Shown piece after piece: positions 25,301 to 33,560 of a stretch of 64,000 nt of DNA. The notes beneath the pieces were generated by a model, which saw nothing but the letters and a program-made list of their open reading frames with translations, was not told the DNA's origin and searched no databases. Source of the stretch: Haberlea rhodopensis. Taxonomy: Eukaryota > Streptophyta > Magnoliopsida > Lamiales > Gesneriaceae. How positions within the stretch are numbered: the first letter of the stretch is position 1; each line of letters starts with the position of its first letter. The translations under genes were made by a program, and so were the position numbers. Where the stretch lies: positions 620,001 to 684,000 of the forward strand of contig CAJQUN010000055.1 in the NCBI GenBank assembly GCA_907163345.1. Reading direction: 5' to 3'.

Positions 25301-26731
25301 AGTAATTTCGATCTAAGATTTTGTCTCATCCATTGTCTAAAACTATATCGGTGTACAAAAAGAATTGGACCATTTACTCTTCACATGAACAACAATTGTT
25401 AAGATGAGAATACATTTTTAAGACAATAGATGAGTAGGCATTTTTAAGAATATTGTTTAAATCTCAGAAATCCACTATATTTTATTCAATTTTATGATGT
25501 ATCCACACTAAGCATCATCTGAATACACTCATGGATTCTCGTCTTTAGGTTACCTGCTGCTGCCTCTTTATGGCCGACTCGACACACCACCAACACTCAG
25601 ACCTAACTCAATAACCTACTCTTGTTCCTTTCCTCCTAACACCATCACCTTTGCTGCCAGAAACATTCCCTCCCCTTTCCACATCAATCATGCGTTAAAT
25701 AATGCAGGTTGCTTGTCTACCCAGGAGGAGGCCCCCTTTGCCATCCTCCTCTCGTATTTTTCAACTTTGGTGCTGTTACAGTCACCCTCACATAGAATGG
25801 CTCCCTTAATCCTTCAATAGTCCTAGAGTAGTACCACATATGGCATGCATCTACCTACTGCTAAGAAGAAGGAATGTCTAAGAGCAAGTTTGTGGTACTT
25901 AATTTAGCTTGAGTTTAAAATGATGTCATAATTAGAGCGAAACCAATTTTTATCTCTGCAATGTTAACAAGACACACATAGTAAAAACCTCGAGAAAGTT
26001 GGTACAAACAAGACTACCTCTGGATCTATCTCCGTAAGAACCTTGTTCTTGTCCTCCATTGTAATGTCTTTAACCCTCGGCCTCCACTTTACTCCTCTTT
26101 CATCCTCCTCTTCCCTTTCTCACGCCAAGAAAAAAAATTAAACGAAACGGTGTAGTGGGGTAGGAAAATTTAAAAAGAAGAAAAATGAGGCATGACAATA
26201 AGGTTTATTATCACAGAATACTAGCTTGCGAAAACTAAGCAAACACAAGTAATCATGTAGGGGTTCATGATGTTAAAGTAAAATAAAATCGACATTTCTT
26301 CAAAATGAGAAACAGAATCGATGTGATCAAACTTAAGAATTAATATATAATCACAATCATTACATGGTGTCTGGCATAATCACCCTCAATCGCGATTGTT
26401 CGCATTCAAATAAGCAAATACAAAACCCTAGACAAGACAAAATAACGTACCCAAGTGAGAGAACGAAACGGAGGCCCCGAATCGCGAGAATGAAGGCGGA
26501 TGAGGACCACGGGGAGATTTTGATATTCAAGTGTTCGATAGAAACTTCTTTGAAGCAACATCTAGAAGGGTCTTCAAGCAATTCGTTGAGAGCTGAAGTG
26601 TTGAAACTGACGTTATTAAGGGTTCCATTTGAACGGAGGAATCCGAGCTTGAATTCCAGTTCGGGGTCATCTCGAAGCCATGGCTGCAGAAGAGCCGCAA
26701 GTCTCCGTTGAATCAAATCATTGAAAAACAT
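222..26731 (-). CDS. VPS13X: VPS13-family lipid transfer protein, 21 exons, 3' end outside window
   Basis: Large bridge-like lipid transfer protein of the VPS13 family. The family moves glycerolipids between membranes at contact sites through a long hydrophobic groove. Coding exons on the minus strand: 26451-26731, 26018-26114, 22720-24887, 21876-21990, 20244-21056, 19803-20064, 19219-19727, 18896-18928, 18626-18752, 18429-18553, 16182-16846, 15924-16038, 15718-15834, 13075-13169, 12157-12305, 11937-11992, 11626-11839, 911-1327, 554-831, 391-476, 222-308. Every junction is GT-AG and every phase matches, giving 6,809 nt (2,269 codons plus 2 nt) with no stop. The protein opens MFFNDLIQRRLAALLQPWL, as in the plant VPS13X-type paralogue; the paralogue call is from memory and moderate. 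The C-terminal part lies left of position 1. The gene looks functional despite heavy transposon load in its introns. Confidence 0.88.
1579..2427 (+). repeat. 5' LTR of the Tat-like element
   Basis: 849 bp, beginning TGATACCCTGCGGG and ending GGGAGTATCA. It contains a TATA-like CCTATAAATAGCAGG near 2045, which also occurs in the 3' copy. Confidence 0.75.
2430..2448 (+). other. Primer binding site of the Tat-like element
   Basis: TGGCGCCGTCCATGGGAAC lies two bases after the 5' LTR end, in the place and form usual for Tat-type elements (TGGCGCCG...). Confidence 0.6.
2580..3631 (+). pseudogene. Gag of the Tat-like element, frameshifted
   Basis: Frame one (2580-3143) carries the retrotransposon gag core (IPPNFRRPMVGEYDGSTDPEEH). 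It shifts near 3120 into a second frame (3091-3354: FVQHFNSITLEIPTATADIL) and then a third (3359-3631). The last frame has the zinc-knuckle-like region typical of Tat gag, but the first cysteine is serine (KYSRFHEEYVHFTNEC). No pol follows. Non-functional. Confidence 0.75.
3601..4526 (+). other. Residual internal region of the Tat-like element
   Basis: No coherent ORF. A 24-bp segment (starting AGGGGGGCTCGTGAGG) occurs at 3601-3624 and again at 3848-3871, suggesting a duplication or deletion that removed the pol region. The stretch just before the 3' LTR is only weakly purine-rich (CAAGGTGGGTT), a poor polypurine tract. Confidence 0.5.
4527..5304 (+). repeat. 3' LTR of the Tat-like element
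   Basis: Aligns with 1579-2427 but is shorter, with a deletion in the last third. Its end is doubled: GGGGTATCA at 5282 and GGGAGTATCA at 5304, separated by a short repeat of the terminal sequence. Confidence 0.7.
5305..5703. other. Intron sequence between two LTR elements
   Basis: About 400 bp of AT-rich VPS13 intron sequence. I see no gene or repeat signature in it. Confidence 0.5.
5709..5910 (-). repeat. 3' LTR of the copia element
   Basis: 202 bp, nearly identical to 10438-10639. On the minus strand it ends CTACA, followed by the target duplication. Confidence 0.88.
5918..7550 (-). pseudogene. Copia reverse transcriptase and RNase H
   Basis: An open frame of 498 codons from 7414, extending upstream in frame to about 7550 (RWKVAVLDEI). 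Reverse transcriptase shows KARLVAKGYTQ, LDVKNAFLNGDL, the YVDD catalytic box (near 6870) and YGLKQSPRAW. RNase H has SDADWAG and EAEFRAL. It ends with the copia tail ADILTKAL. This part alone is intact, but it is disconnected from the upstream frame by a frameshift. Confidence 0.88.
7565..9844 (-). pseudogene. Copia gag C-terminus, protease and integrase
   Basis: In the same frame as the upstream gag. In order: the rest of gag; a CCHC zinc knuckle (CEHCKKPTHNIGNC, near 9450-9507); aspartic protease motif DSGASDHMTG (near 9200); GAG-pre-integrase HYRLGHPN; integrase core with HSDIWGP, the D-D-E region and QQNGVSERKNR. After the integrase the frame is lost between about 7690 and 7735, where the tail becomes unrelated residues. 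The reading then needs at least two frame changes (about 7700-7735 and about 7545-7560) to reach reverse transcriptase. Confidence 0.85.
9899..10324 (-). pseudogene. Copia gag, N-terminal part, ending at an in-frame TAG
   Basis: 141 codons with the copia gag signature (KLNGNNYLQWSQSIKLFI; DIWEAARDTYSS). The frame stops at TAG (9901-9899). The sequence after it continues the same frame and the same domain (GDSSVTIYFTSLSRYW), so this is a premature stop, not a natural gag end. In related elements a glutamine is common here, and CAG to TAG would be a single change (inference). Confidence 0.82.
10425..10437 (-). other. Primer binding site (tRNA-iMet) of the copia element
   Basis: TGGTATCAGAGCC on the minus strand, directly next to the LTR end. 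This is the standard copia primer site, complementary to the initiator Met tRNA 3' end. Confidence 0.88.
10438..10639 (-). repeat. 5' LTR of the copia element
   Basis: 202 bp; on the minus strand it starts TGAAGATTATG. The terminal CA seen in the other LTR is AA here. It holds a TATA-like CTATTTATAG. Confidence 0.88.
10645..11560. other. Remainder of the giant VPS13 intron
   Basis: AT-rich intron. A short tandem of ACTAGACTTTAGACTAGGCG-like units lies at 10800-10836. No gene recognised. Confidence 0.5.
11626..13169 (-). CDS. VPS13X: VPS13 exons 14-17: start of the SHR-BD/VAB region
   Basis: Exon 14 (13075-13169) begins VENQSGMTLLCHF, a phrase typical of the VPS13 adaptor-binding (VAB, Pfam SHR-BD/DUF1162) region. 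Exon 15 (12157-12305) reads RHLALENQPPEASF and uses an AAAG acceptor. Exon 16 (11937-11992) is 56 nt. Exon 17 (11626-11839) contains KIHNETDFPLELRFQRP. Residues about 1810-1980. Exon 17 is followed by the giant intron that carries two LTR retrotransposons. Confidence 0.83.
12408..12683. repeat. Tandem duplication in a VPS13 intron
   Basis: Two adjacent copies of about 134-142 bp (from 12408 and from 12542), each starting with an AT dinucleotide run and containing TTAAAGAGACCATAAAC and AACATGGTGAATGAGAAACA. The second copy has a longer (TA)n tract and lacks a few bases in the middle. Confidence 0.75.
12795..13017. repeat. Second tandem duplication in the same VPS13 intron
   Basis: Two copies of about 110 bp containing TGCATAAGAGATTCAT and AAGAAACCACTTAAGG, the second starting near 12910. 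Slightly diverged. Confidence 0.7.
13986..15445 (-). mobile_element. 5'-truncated LINE (L1-type) fragment in a VPS13 intron
   Basis: The minus strand carries the C-terminal part of a plant LINE ORF2. The first frame (15420-14911) has the end of reverse transcriptase (GGRMILLNAVLSSMPIYH and FLWGG). The next frame (up to 15050, ending at 14106) has the zf-RVT region (RDRVPTKVNLRKRNI, LCVFCKSVEEATSHLFFEC). The two frames join by a frameshift near 14920-14945. The 3' end is a short poly(A) (T run at 13986-13994). Truncated at its 5' end near 15445. No clear target duplication found. Same orientation as the host gene. Confidence 0.82.
15718..18928 (-). CDS. VPS13X: VPS13 exons 8-13, including a 33-nt micro-exon
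   Basis: Exon 8 (18896-18928) is a micro-exon of 11 codons (VLIARNVPERS) between proper AG and GT sites. Exons 9 (18626-18752) and 10 (18429-18553) encode a charged linker and a small beta-rich segment (TIVAIQDTDQHMYIAVEG). Exon 11 (16182-16846) is 665 nt, exon 12 is 15924-16038 and exon 13 is 15718-15834. Residues about 1416-1809. The intron between exons 10 and 11 holds a foldback element, and the intron after exon 13 holds a LINE fragment. Confidence 0.83.
17558..17781. mobile_element. Foldback (hairpin) element in a VPS13 intron
   Basis: Two inverted arms of about 78 bp, 17558-17635 and 17704-17781, begin and end CCATGCTCGGTTGG / CCAACCGAGCATGG with few mismatches. The loop of about 68 bp contains a (TA)n run. 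This is the structure of a MITE or foldback element. I could not assign a target duplication. A transcript would form a long hairpin. Confidence 0.7.
19219..21990 (-). CDS. VPS13X: VPS13 exons 4-7: central region
   Basis: Exon 4 (21876-21990, 115 nt) is easy to miss. It restores the phase between exon 3 (phase 2) and exon 5 (phase 0), and it encodes a hydrophobic stretch ending in LFLDEWHTLMK. Exon 5 is 20244-21056, exon 6 is 19803-20064 and exon 7 is 19219-19727. Together they encode residues about 849-1415. The join of exons 6 and 7 reads RDEYGRLRELLFEF. Introns between them are short except the one before exon 5. Confidence 0.85.
21057..21875. other. VPS13 intron 4
   Basis: AT-rich intron. 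A direct duplication of about 26 bp containing AACTTCTAAGTTCCTGGAGG occurs at about 21318-21370. No ORF or element recognised. Confidence 0.5.
21991..22719. other. VPS13 intron 3
   Basis: About 730 bp of AT-rich intron. Nothing recognised. Confidence 0.5.
22720..24887 (-). CDS. VPS13X: VPS13 exon 3: largest coding exon, groove body
   Basis: This 2,168-nt exon encodes residues about 127-848. It has alternating hydrophobic and polar strands of the kind that line the VPS13 groove, with several strongly hydrophobic stretches (for example near LILRFVGSLFHFIARSLLL). It ends in phase 2 (AG) and is completed by exon 4. The donor reads AAG|GTAACT. No stop interrupts it, and codon usage matches the other exons. 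Confidence 0.88.
24888..26017. other. VPS13 intron 2 with a possible copia remnant
   Basis: At 25257-25297 a short duplicated ATTCAATATGGT is followed by ATCAGAGGAG, so the sequence TGGTATCAGAG resembles a copia primer binding site. No LTR pair or coding domain could be seen, so a decayed element is only possible. Confidence 0.3.
26018..26731 (-). CDS. VPS13X: VPS13 exons 1-2: start and N-terminal groove entrance
   Basis: Exon 1 (26451-26731) starts at the first ATG after the leader and encodes residues 1-93 plus two bases, with a donor at G|GTACGT. Exon 2 (26018-26114) is 97 nt; its acceptor is the AAAG before an acidic run (EEEDERG), and it ends EIDPE. It joins exon 3 in phase to read EIDPEGCTLHASLRR. 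This covers the N-terminal chorein-like start of the lipid groove. The exon 2 acceptor was chosen because it is the only nearby AG that keeps the frame; the other AG at this site leads to a stop. Confidence 0.82.
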
Positions 26732-26766
26732 CTCTCACAGTTTCTTCGTCCTCGTGATTTTGATTG

Positions 26767-26787
26767 TCAGGAGAGGATATCTTCCAT
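26767..26787 (-). promoter_or_regulatory. Short upstream ORF in the VPS13 leader
   Basis: An ATG in the presumed 5' UTR opens a six-codon reading frame (MEDILS) and closes with TGA about 35 nt before the main ATG. Such uORFs can lower translation of the main frame. Whether it is in the mRNA depends on the true start site. Confidence 0.35.
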
Positions 26788-26910
26788 GGAAGTTGGTAGA
26801 GTTTCACTGGTGGGTTCTGGAAATTAGGCAGTGAGAAAAACCAAGACTTGTATCGAGGAAGATAATATTAATTAATTAAACGATGAGGAGCGTTTCAGTA
26901 GGCATATTCA

Positions 26911-26923
26911 GTATTTATATATT
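26911..26923 (-). promoter_or_regulatory. TATA box of the VPS13 gene
   Basis: On the minus strand the sequence reads AATATATAAATAC, about 185 bp upstream of the VPS13 ATG. A plausible leader of about 150 nt follows. Confidence 0.5.
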
Positions 26924-27194
26924 CGCTTCGACTTCCTTCTTTTTTCATGTTTTAATTTGCGAACAATTTTTTTAATTTTTAAAATTATATTAGAAGTATA
27001 GAAACTAAACTATACAATATTGCATATTATAAATTTAGAAAAAACTCAAAAAAAATCTTCATCAAACTTAATTATGAAATCAGTCCCCAAATCAGAAAAA
27101 CTTAATTCAAACTTTCTACTGCAACTTAAAATTTTGTTCTAACTCCCTATGACTATAATATTCATCTACTAAAAGTTAAACTTTTAATATTGAG

Positions 27195-28748
27195 AAATTA
27201 TTACAGTCGATACGAAACCTATACAATTTTGATACACGTTACACATAAAATCGATATGAAATCTATACAATTTGGTACAAATTACACATGAAATTGGTAT
27301 GAAACCTATACTATTTTCAGTACTTATTATACATGAAGATGGTATGAAACCAATACAATTTTGGTACTAGTTACACATGAAATTGGTGTAAAACATATAC
27401 TATATTCGGTACTTATTACACGTGAAGTTGGTATGAAACGTATACAATTTCGATACTAAATATACATAAAATTGGTACGAAACCTATATAATTTGGATAT
27501 ATTTACGAATAAAATTGATACAAAACTTATACTATTTTCGGTACTTGTTACATATAAAACTGGTATGAAATCTTTACAATTTTGGTAATAGTTACACATG
27601 AAATTGGTATGAAACCTATACAATTTTGGTACAAGTTACACATTAAATTGGTACGAAACCTATACTTTTTCGGTACTTATTACACATGAAGTTGGTATTA
27701 AACATATACAATTTTTGTACTTATTACACTTGAAGTTGGTATGAAACATATACAATTTTGGTACTAGTTACACGTGAAGTTGGTATGAAACATATACTAT
27801 ATTCGAAACTTATTACACGTAAAGTTGGTATGAAACATATACAATTTCGGTACCAACTATGCATAAAATTGGTATGAAACTCATATAATTTTGGCACTAA
27901 TTACGAATAAAATTGATACGAAACCTATTCTATTTTCGGTACTTATTACAAATGAAATTGGTATGAAATCTTTACAACTTTGGTACTACTTACACATGAA
28001 ATTGATATGAAATATATACAATTTTGGTATAGTTATACATGAATTTGGTATAAAACCTATACTTTTTCGGTATTTATTACACATGAAGTTGTTATGAAAC
28101 ATATACAATTTTGGTACTTATCACACTTGAAGTTGGTATGAAACATATACAATTTTGGTACTAGTTACACGTGAAGTTGGTATGAAACATATACTATATT
28201 CGAAATTTATTACACGTAAAGTTGGTATGAAACCTATATAATTTCGATAATTAGTATACTTAAAATTGGTACGAAACCTATATAATTTTGGTACTAATTA
28301 TGAATGAAATTGGTACGAAACCTATACTATTTTCGGTACTTAATACATATTAAATTCGTATGAAATTTTTACAATTCTGGTACTAATTACACATGAAATT
28401 GGTAAGAAACCTATCAATTTTGGTATAAGTTACACGTGAAATTGTTATGAAACATATACTAGTTTTGGTACTTATTACACATAAAGTTAGTATGAAACAT
28501 ATACAATTTTGGTACTAATTACACATGAAGTTGGTATGAAACCTATACAATTTTGATACTAGTTACACATGAAGTTAGTATGAAACATATACTATATTTG
28601 GTCCTTATTACACGTGAATTTGGTGTGAAACCTATGCAATTTATGTACTATGTATACATAAAATTGGTATGAATTATGATACATATATAATATCCGTACT
28701 ATTAAACCTATACAATTGAAATTTGTACTAACCTTATATGATTTGGTC
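27195..28748. repeat. AT-rich minisatellite, 44-45 bp unit, about 35 copies
   Basis: Units contain GGTATGAAACCTATACAATT, then TTGGTACTAGTTACACATGA or a variant with ACTATATTCGGTACTTATTACAC. The two variants partly alternate, suggesting a higher-order unit near 89 bp. The array begins about 275 bp upstream of the VPS13 TATA box. No coding potential. Confidence 0.85.
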
Positions 28749-29491
28749 CTAGTTACACATGATACTAATTAATACAAATTATATGCTCGCCGGTGAGCAT
28801 AGAGATATGTTATATATGAGTTGTATAAATGTCTTTGTCATTACACTTTCAATTGGGCATTGCATGCAATGGGTTTAAAAAGTAAAGGTGCTTGATGAAT
28901 CGAATTAAGTGGAGAATTAATTAAATAACTACAATAAACTAACAAGATGATTAATATTTAAGTGGAGAAAATCAAAGAAAACGGATTCTAGATATTCGAC
29001 TTCACCCAACTATCAACTATGTTGTGTTCTTCAATTTATTAGCGAAAGAACCATATGTTATTAAATTACCTCTTCCGATTGTTAAGTAGAAATAATCATT
29101 CAACAATCATCTTGATGTGTACACCTAAGATAAACTATTAAACAATTTAAATAGCACAATGATTCGTTGGAGTTATACGCATGTCGACTATATAATTTTC
29201 CAACGATGTAAATTCTTATGGTTCTATTCAAAAAACCCTCTCACGAGTGATAGATTCTAAATAAATATGAAGATTCAACTATCATACAGTTAATTGAAAC
29301 GCATTCAAATCAGGAATCACAAATAAATCACGATTCGACATAATCCATTATAATGCACTAATCATATTATCAATTCATTATGCACGTTTACTCTTAAACA
29401 CATTGCTTGCAATGCCCAATTGAAATGAGTAATGTCAATGACATTTATACAACTCATATACACATATCTCATGTGTAACTAGTATAGGTTT
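28749..29491. repeat. Inverted-repeat structure carrying minisatellite units at both ends
   Basis: The left arm (28803-28876) and right arm (about 29396-29470) are inverted copies sharing GTTGTATAAATGTC and CAATTGGGCATTGCA. Outside the arms, the left side has TAGTTACACATGA and the right side its inverse TCATGTGTAACTAGTATAGG, both from the minisatellite unit. The centre of about 520 bp shows no ORF. It may be a foldback element or a product of inversion of the array. Confidence 0.55.
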
Positions 29492-30396
29492 CAGCAACCT
29501 CCGCGATTGATCGTCGCTTAACGCCGATCGATCGCCAACATCGCATGCCTCGCCTAGATCGATCGGTAGATTCTCGCGATCGATCGCGGGCACTGTACAT
29601 CGTCTCCAAAATATAGCGTAATGTCGTGATCGATCGGCGCCAAGCCGCGATCGATCGCGACCTGCGATTTTTCGAAAAAAAACTTTGCTTTAATGGTGTT
29701 TTTCACACCCAAAATCAAAACCAACACCCCCAACACCTTTACAACCTCAAATACTCCATTTAAAGTCAATAAAAATGCCCAAAACAACACTTCAAAATTG
29801 TTATAAAAAATCCCCAAAACCCAAATTCAATACTAAACCCAACCAAACCTTACAAAACCATAATCAATACGAAGATAAAAGTGAGGGGAAGAACATTACC
29901 CAATTATCTTCGAGAAATCACGCCCCGAAGTCGAGCCTCCATCGATTTCTCCATCAAAAAAGAAAGAGGGGAAAAGGGAAAGAAAGGGGGAAACGTGGGA
30001 GGGGAGAGAGAAGGAGGAGAGAGAAGGAGGAGAGGGAAATGACTAAGCACCGAGCCCACTTGGTATATATACTACCTAGGCTCCAAAAACCCAAGTCTCA
30101 AATACTCGCACCCTGACTCATTAAAAATCATATGTGTATAATAATTATCTCACACTCACTATTTTCATTACCAACCTCAATCCAAAGCACCCCAGACCCT
30201 AGATTCCACTACCAACACAATTCTAAGGTTTACACCTTAATGAGAATAAATCTCAACCCTTGGATCCGACAATCCCGATATCGGATTAAAATCCTCGGGA
30301 GTCCCAACACAATACTTATCTCATAATTACTCCAATTAAATTCATTAAGGGTTATAACTACTCCGGGATCAACACAATTAATTTCCGGATATCACA
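29492..30396 (-). mobile_element. LTR-like block with GATCGATCG-rich core
   Basis: On the minus strand it starts TGTGATATCCGGAAATTAAT (30396), has a TATA-like TAGTATATATACC near 30065, a pyrimidine-rich leader and then a GC-rich core (29500-29670) dense in GATCGATCG words. This order resembles the two other gypsy LTRs in the window. No partner LTR or end at the low side was found, so it may be a truncated solo LTR. Confidence 0.4.
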
Positions 30397-30631
30397 CATT
30401 ATTAGAGCACATGTAGTCCATTTTGAATCTTATGGCATCTTGCCAATGTTTCGAATCGATGTCCAACATCGTCTCCTTGAAAGTCCTAGGATCACATCCA
30501 TGGTCAAAATCATTTTGACTACTTTCTAGGAATAAGTTCATTCTATTAGGAGTTCTTGAAACACTTCCAGATCTCCTTGGTTTGTGTAGTTCAAAGGTTA
30601 TGATTGACTCAATTAATTTCACCATTTTCAC
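30392..30631 (-). pseudogene. Copia pol linker fragment
   Basis: The minus-strand frame reads HKPRRSGSVSRTPNRMNLFL, then DPRTFKETMLDIDSKHWQDA, the usual linker before copia reverse transcriptase (RRSGRVSRPP...; W-Q-A-I/M). Only about 80 codons remain. It points opposite to the copia gag piece at 31460-32290. Confidence 0.6.
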
Positions 30632-30639
30632 GTTTCCAG

Positions 30640-31459
30640 TGGTTTGTGGTTTTTGAACCCTTTCGAGTTATATTATATTGTCAACATTTTATCTAGAAAG
30701 ATTGCACTAGATAAACAAACATTTTGTCTCCAATTGATAATATAAAATCCACAAAACAGTATAATTTGGATCAACTATCCAACTTATCTCCCACTAGCTG
30801 CTTTACATGAGCAGAACAATCCTAAATCTATATTTGGATTATTTTTCAGACCTTATCGTATATGGAGCTTTGGTCACTGCATTTGTATGAATTATGTTAA
30901 ACCAATATGTAACTTTAGAGAGTTACTGGGAGAGAATCACATTCTCTTTAAGATAACTTCATCTTGCACTAACATTTAGTGTTCCACATACGTCCATATG
31001 AATCAAATTCAGTGGACATTAAGCACATGCTAAAGATATGTGGGATTTAAGTTATCATTCTTGTATATTCTTTGAACATAATCATATTAAACGTTTATAA
31101 GTTCACCAGATTCAATAAAACATACATTCTTAAAAATACTGCAAATCATATTTGTAAATTTAAAAGAATAGTATTCTATATCAAAATAGGAACAGTGTTT
31201 CATTGAATATCAAACAATAAACAATTGTTCAAAACTAGTTCCAAAATAGTTTAACATTTTACATTAAATAATTGTTTCAAACAATCTTTGCAACAACTCT
31301 TGCTACAATGCTTAGTATATGATTTTCCGTTCATTTGTCATGAGGGTGATGAATTCGAAAAATTTAGTGGGAGCATTCAATAACTAAAGTCCATGGCTTT
31401 TGGATTAATTGATAATCAAACAGTTTGCTTGTATTTTCTGTTTATTCTCAGTATTGTGA
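30640..31459. other. Decayed sequence between two copia fragments
   Basis: AT-rich with no usable ORF. The minus strand near 30700 has weak resemblance to copia integrase/linker text (KMFVYLVQSF). Likely remnant copia internal sequence. Confidence 0.3.
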
Positions 31460-32290
31460 TCACCGTGAATCCGATTGCATCAATTCTCGATACAAACAAA
31501 TTAACCGGACCAAACTATTTTGATTGTCTATTAATTTAAAATATTATTTGCTTCTGAGAAGTTGATTTATATCCTTGTTGGGAAGTCTTTTGTTGAAGTA
31601 CCTCCGGAATTTGTCTACTGAAGAGATCACCACACTTGTGAAGTGATGGGACGATGATCTCGATACTAGGTGTTATATGATAATGTCAAATGAGTTTCAA
31701 CATGGATATGAGAAATTTGTTCACACTGCTGATACTTTCCAACACCTGCAAATGTTGTTAGGTGAACGAAAGCGATTACTGAGACTCGCAACTTCAAAAG
31801 AGGTATTTTCATTTTACCTACAAGATGGAGCTTCGGTCTATGAGCATGGTGTAAGAAAACAATCTCTTGTTGAGAAATTGGAAAATATGAATCTGACAAT
31901 ACCTCATAAACTGAGTGTAGATTTGATCTTGTAGTCAAAATGTTGGAAACTCACGAGTCATTTATTCAAAAGGAGAAACGTGTTCTTCTTGTTGAATCTT
32001 CTAGGAAGAGTTCAAGGATAAAGAAGAGGAAAAGAAATGGTTCCCGAACTCAAAAGACGAAAATAGATATAGTAGCAACTAAAAAGGAGAATCAATTATG
32101 TTTTCACTGCTGGTCACTGGCGGAAAATTGCAAGGAATACCAAGACTAGAAGCGTTCTAGAAAGGGTATATTTTATATTAAAATTGATGTTTCTGTTGGT
32201 TCTACTTCTTTGGTATATGATACCAATCGTGCTCACATATTTGCAAAGAGTTGTATATGTTGAGAAGAGTATAGAGACCTAGGAAGGTGA
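31460..32290 (+). pseudogene. Degenerate copia gag
   Basis: Plus-strand pieces in shifting frames match a copia gag: NPIASILDTNKLTGPNYF near 31470, YEKFVHTADTFQHLQMLLGE and EVFSFYLQDGASVYEHGV (31677-31934), KKEKRVLLVESSRKSS (31940-32149) and a broken zinc knuckle (CFHCWS...CKEY). Several stops and frameshifts. No LTRs identified for it. Confidence 0.7.
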
Positions 32291-32744
32291 CACCTACGAC
32301 TTCTCACGTCAAACTAACTCATCACACGCATGGAAATTTCACTCCCAAAAGACACCACGTGGGTGAGTAATCTAAAAGGTTAACATAATCGCACCCTTAA
32401 TTAAGTGGCAATTAAACACACAACTTTTGCATGCCAGATGCCCCCACGTGGGTGAGTAAGGCAACATGACACAAGTAGCGTCTCATGGCTTAACTGTTGA
32501 TGGAAGACAGGAAGCAACAAACTCCTTTGAGCTCCCCTTCACAGTTTGATATTAAATTTTGAATCATATTCAAAAGAGGGATTTAATAATTTTAAAATCT
32601 CATCAAATACCCGTTTGTTTGTTTGCCGGATTCATGCAACTATGTTGTATTCATGCAACATCAATTGTACTAATAAAACATACAAACAAACATTTATCAT
32701 ACATCACATGCAAAATAAAAATAAACATTGATAATTACGGCATT
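32291..32744. other. Intergenic stretch with a repeated CACGTGGGTGAGTAA
   Basis: The 15-mer CACGTGGGTGAGTAA occurs near 32347 and 32447, about 100 bp apart; CACGTG is a G-box word. No gene seen. Confidence 0.4.
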
Positions 32745-33560
32745 TTCCTAATTGATCCACGTGAGCCAAATATCCCGAGCATCAATAGAACATACTCGAA
32801 GATCCCGAGTAGATAAATATGACCGGGCTCGAAAAAAATTCCAAACAAGCTCGTTACCCCAAGCATAACCACTTAGGCAATTTTAGGTTTAAATGTGGAC
32901 CAAACATTCCGATCCCACGAGTAAACCGAACATGCTCGCTACCCCCGAGCACAATAACATTGATAATTTTAAGTTTAAACGTGGACCAAACATCCCGATC
33001 CCACGAGTAAACGATGGTAAATTTTAGTAACGTGGACCAAACATCCCGATCCCACGAGTAAACCGAACAGGCTCGCTACCCCCGAGCACAATAACATTGA
33101 TAATTTTAAGTTTAAACGTGGACCAAACATCTGGATCCCACGAGTAAACGATGGTAAACTTTAGTTTAAACGTGGACCAAACATCCCGATCCCACGAGTA
33201 AACCGAACAGGCTCGCTACCCCCGAGCACAATAACATTGATAATTTTAAGTTTAAACGTGGACCAAACATCCCGATCCCACGAGTAAACGATGGTAAACT
33301 TTAGTTTAAACATGGACCAAACATCCCGATCCCACGAGTAAATCGAACAGGCTCGCTACCCCCGAACACAATAACATTGATAATTTTAAGTTTAAACGTG
33401 GACCAAATATCTCGATCCCACGAGTAAAAATGGTAATTTTTAGTTTAAACGTGGACCAAACATCCCGATCCCACGAGTAAACCGAACAGGCTCGCTACCC
33501 CCGAGCACAATCACACAACCACGTTTTAGGTTCAAATACAGACCAAACATCCCAATCCAA
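32745..33560. repeat. Satellite, left part: 86 + 54 bp higher-order units
   Basis: About 4.5 copies of a 140-bp unit made of an 86-bp and a 54-bp half. Both halves begin CCAAACATCCCGATCCCACG; the long half adds GCTCGCTACCCCCGAGC. A more diverged lead-in lies at 32745-32895. Confidence 0.85.

Noticed and set aside
29775..30116. Lys/Arg-rich ORF of 113 codons
   Set aside because: It comes from the purine-rich complement of a pyrimidine-rich LTR leader.
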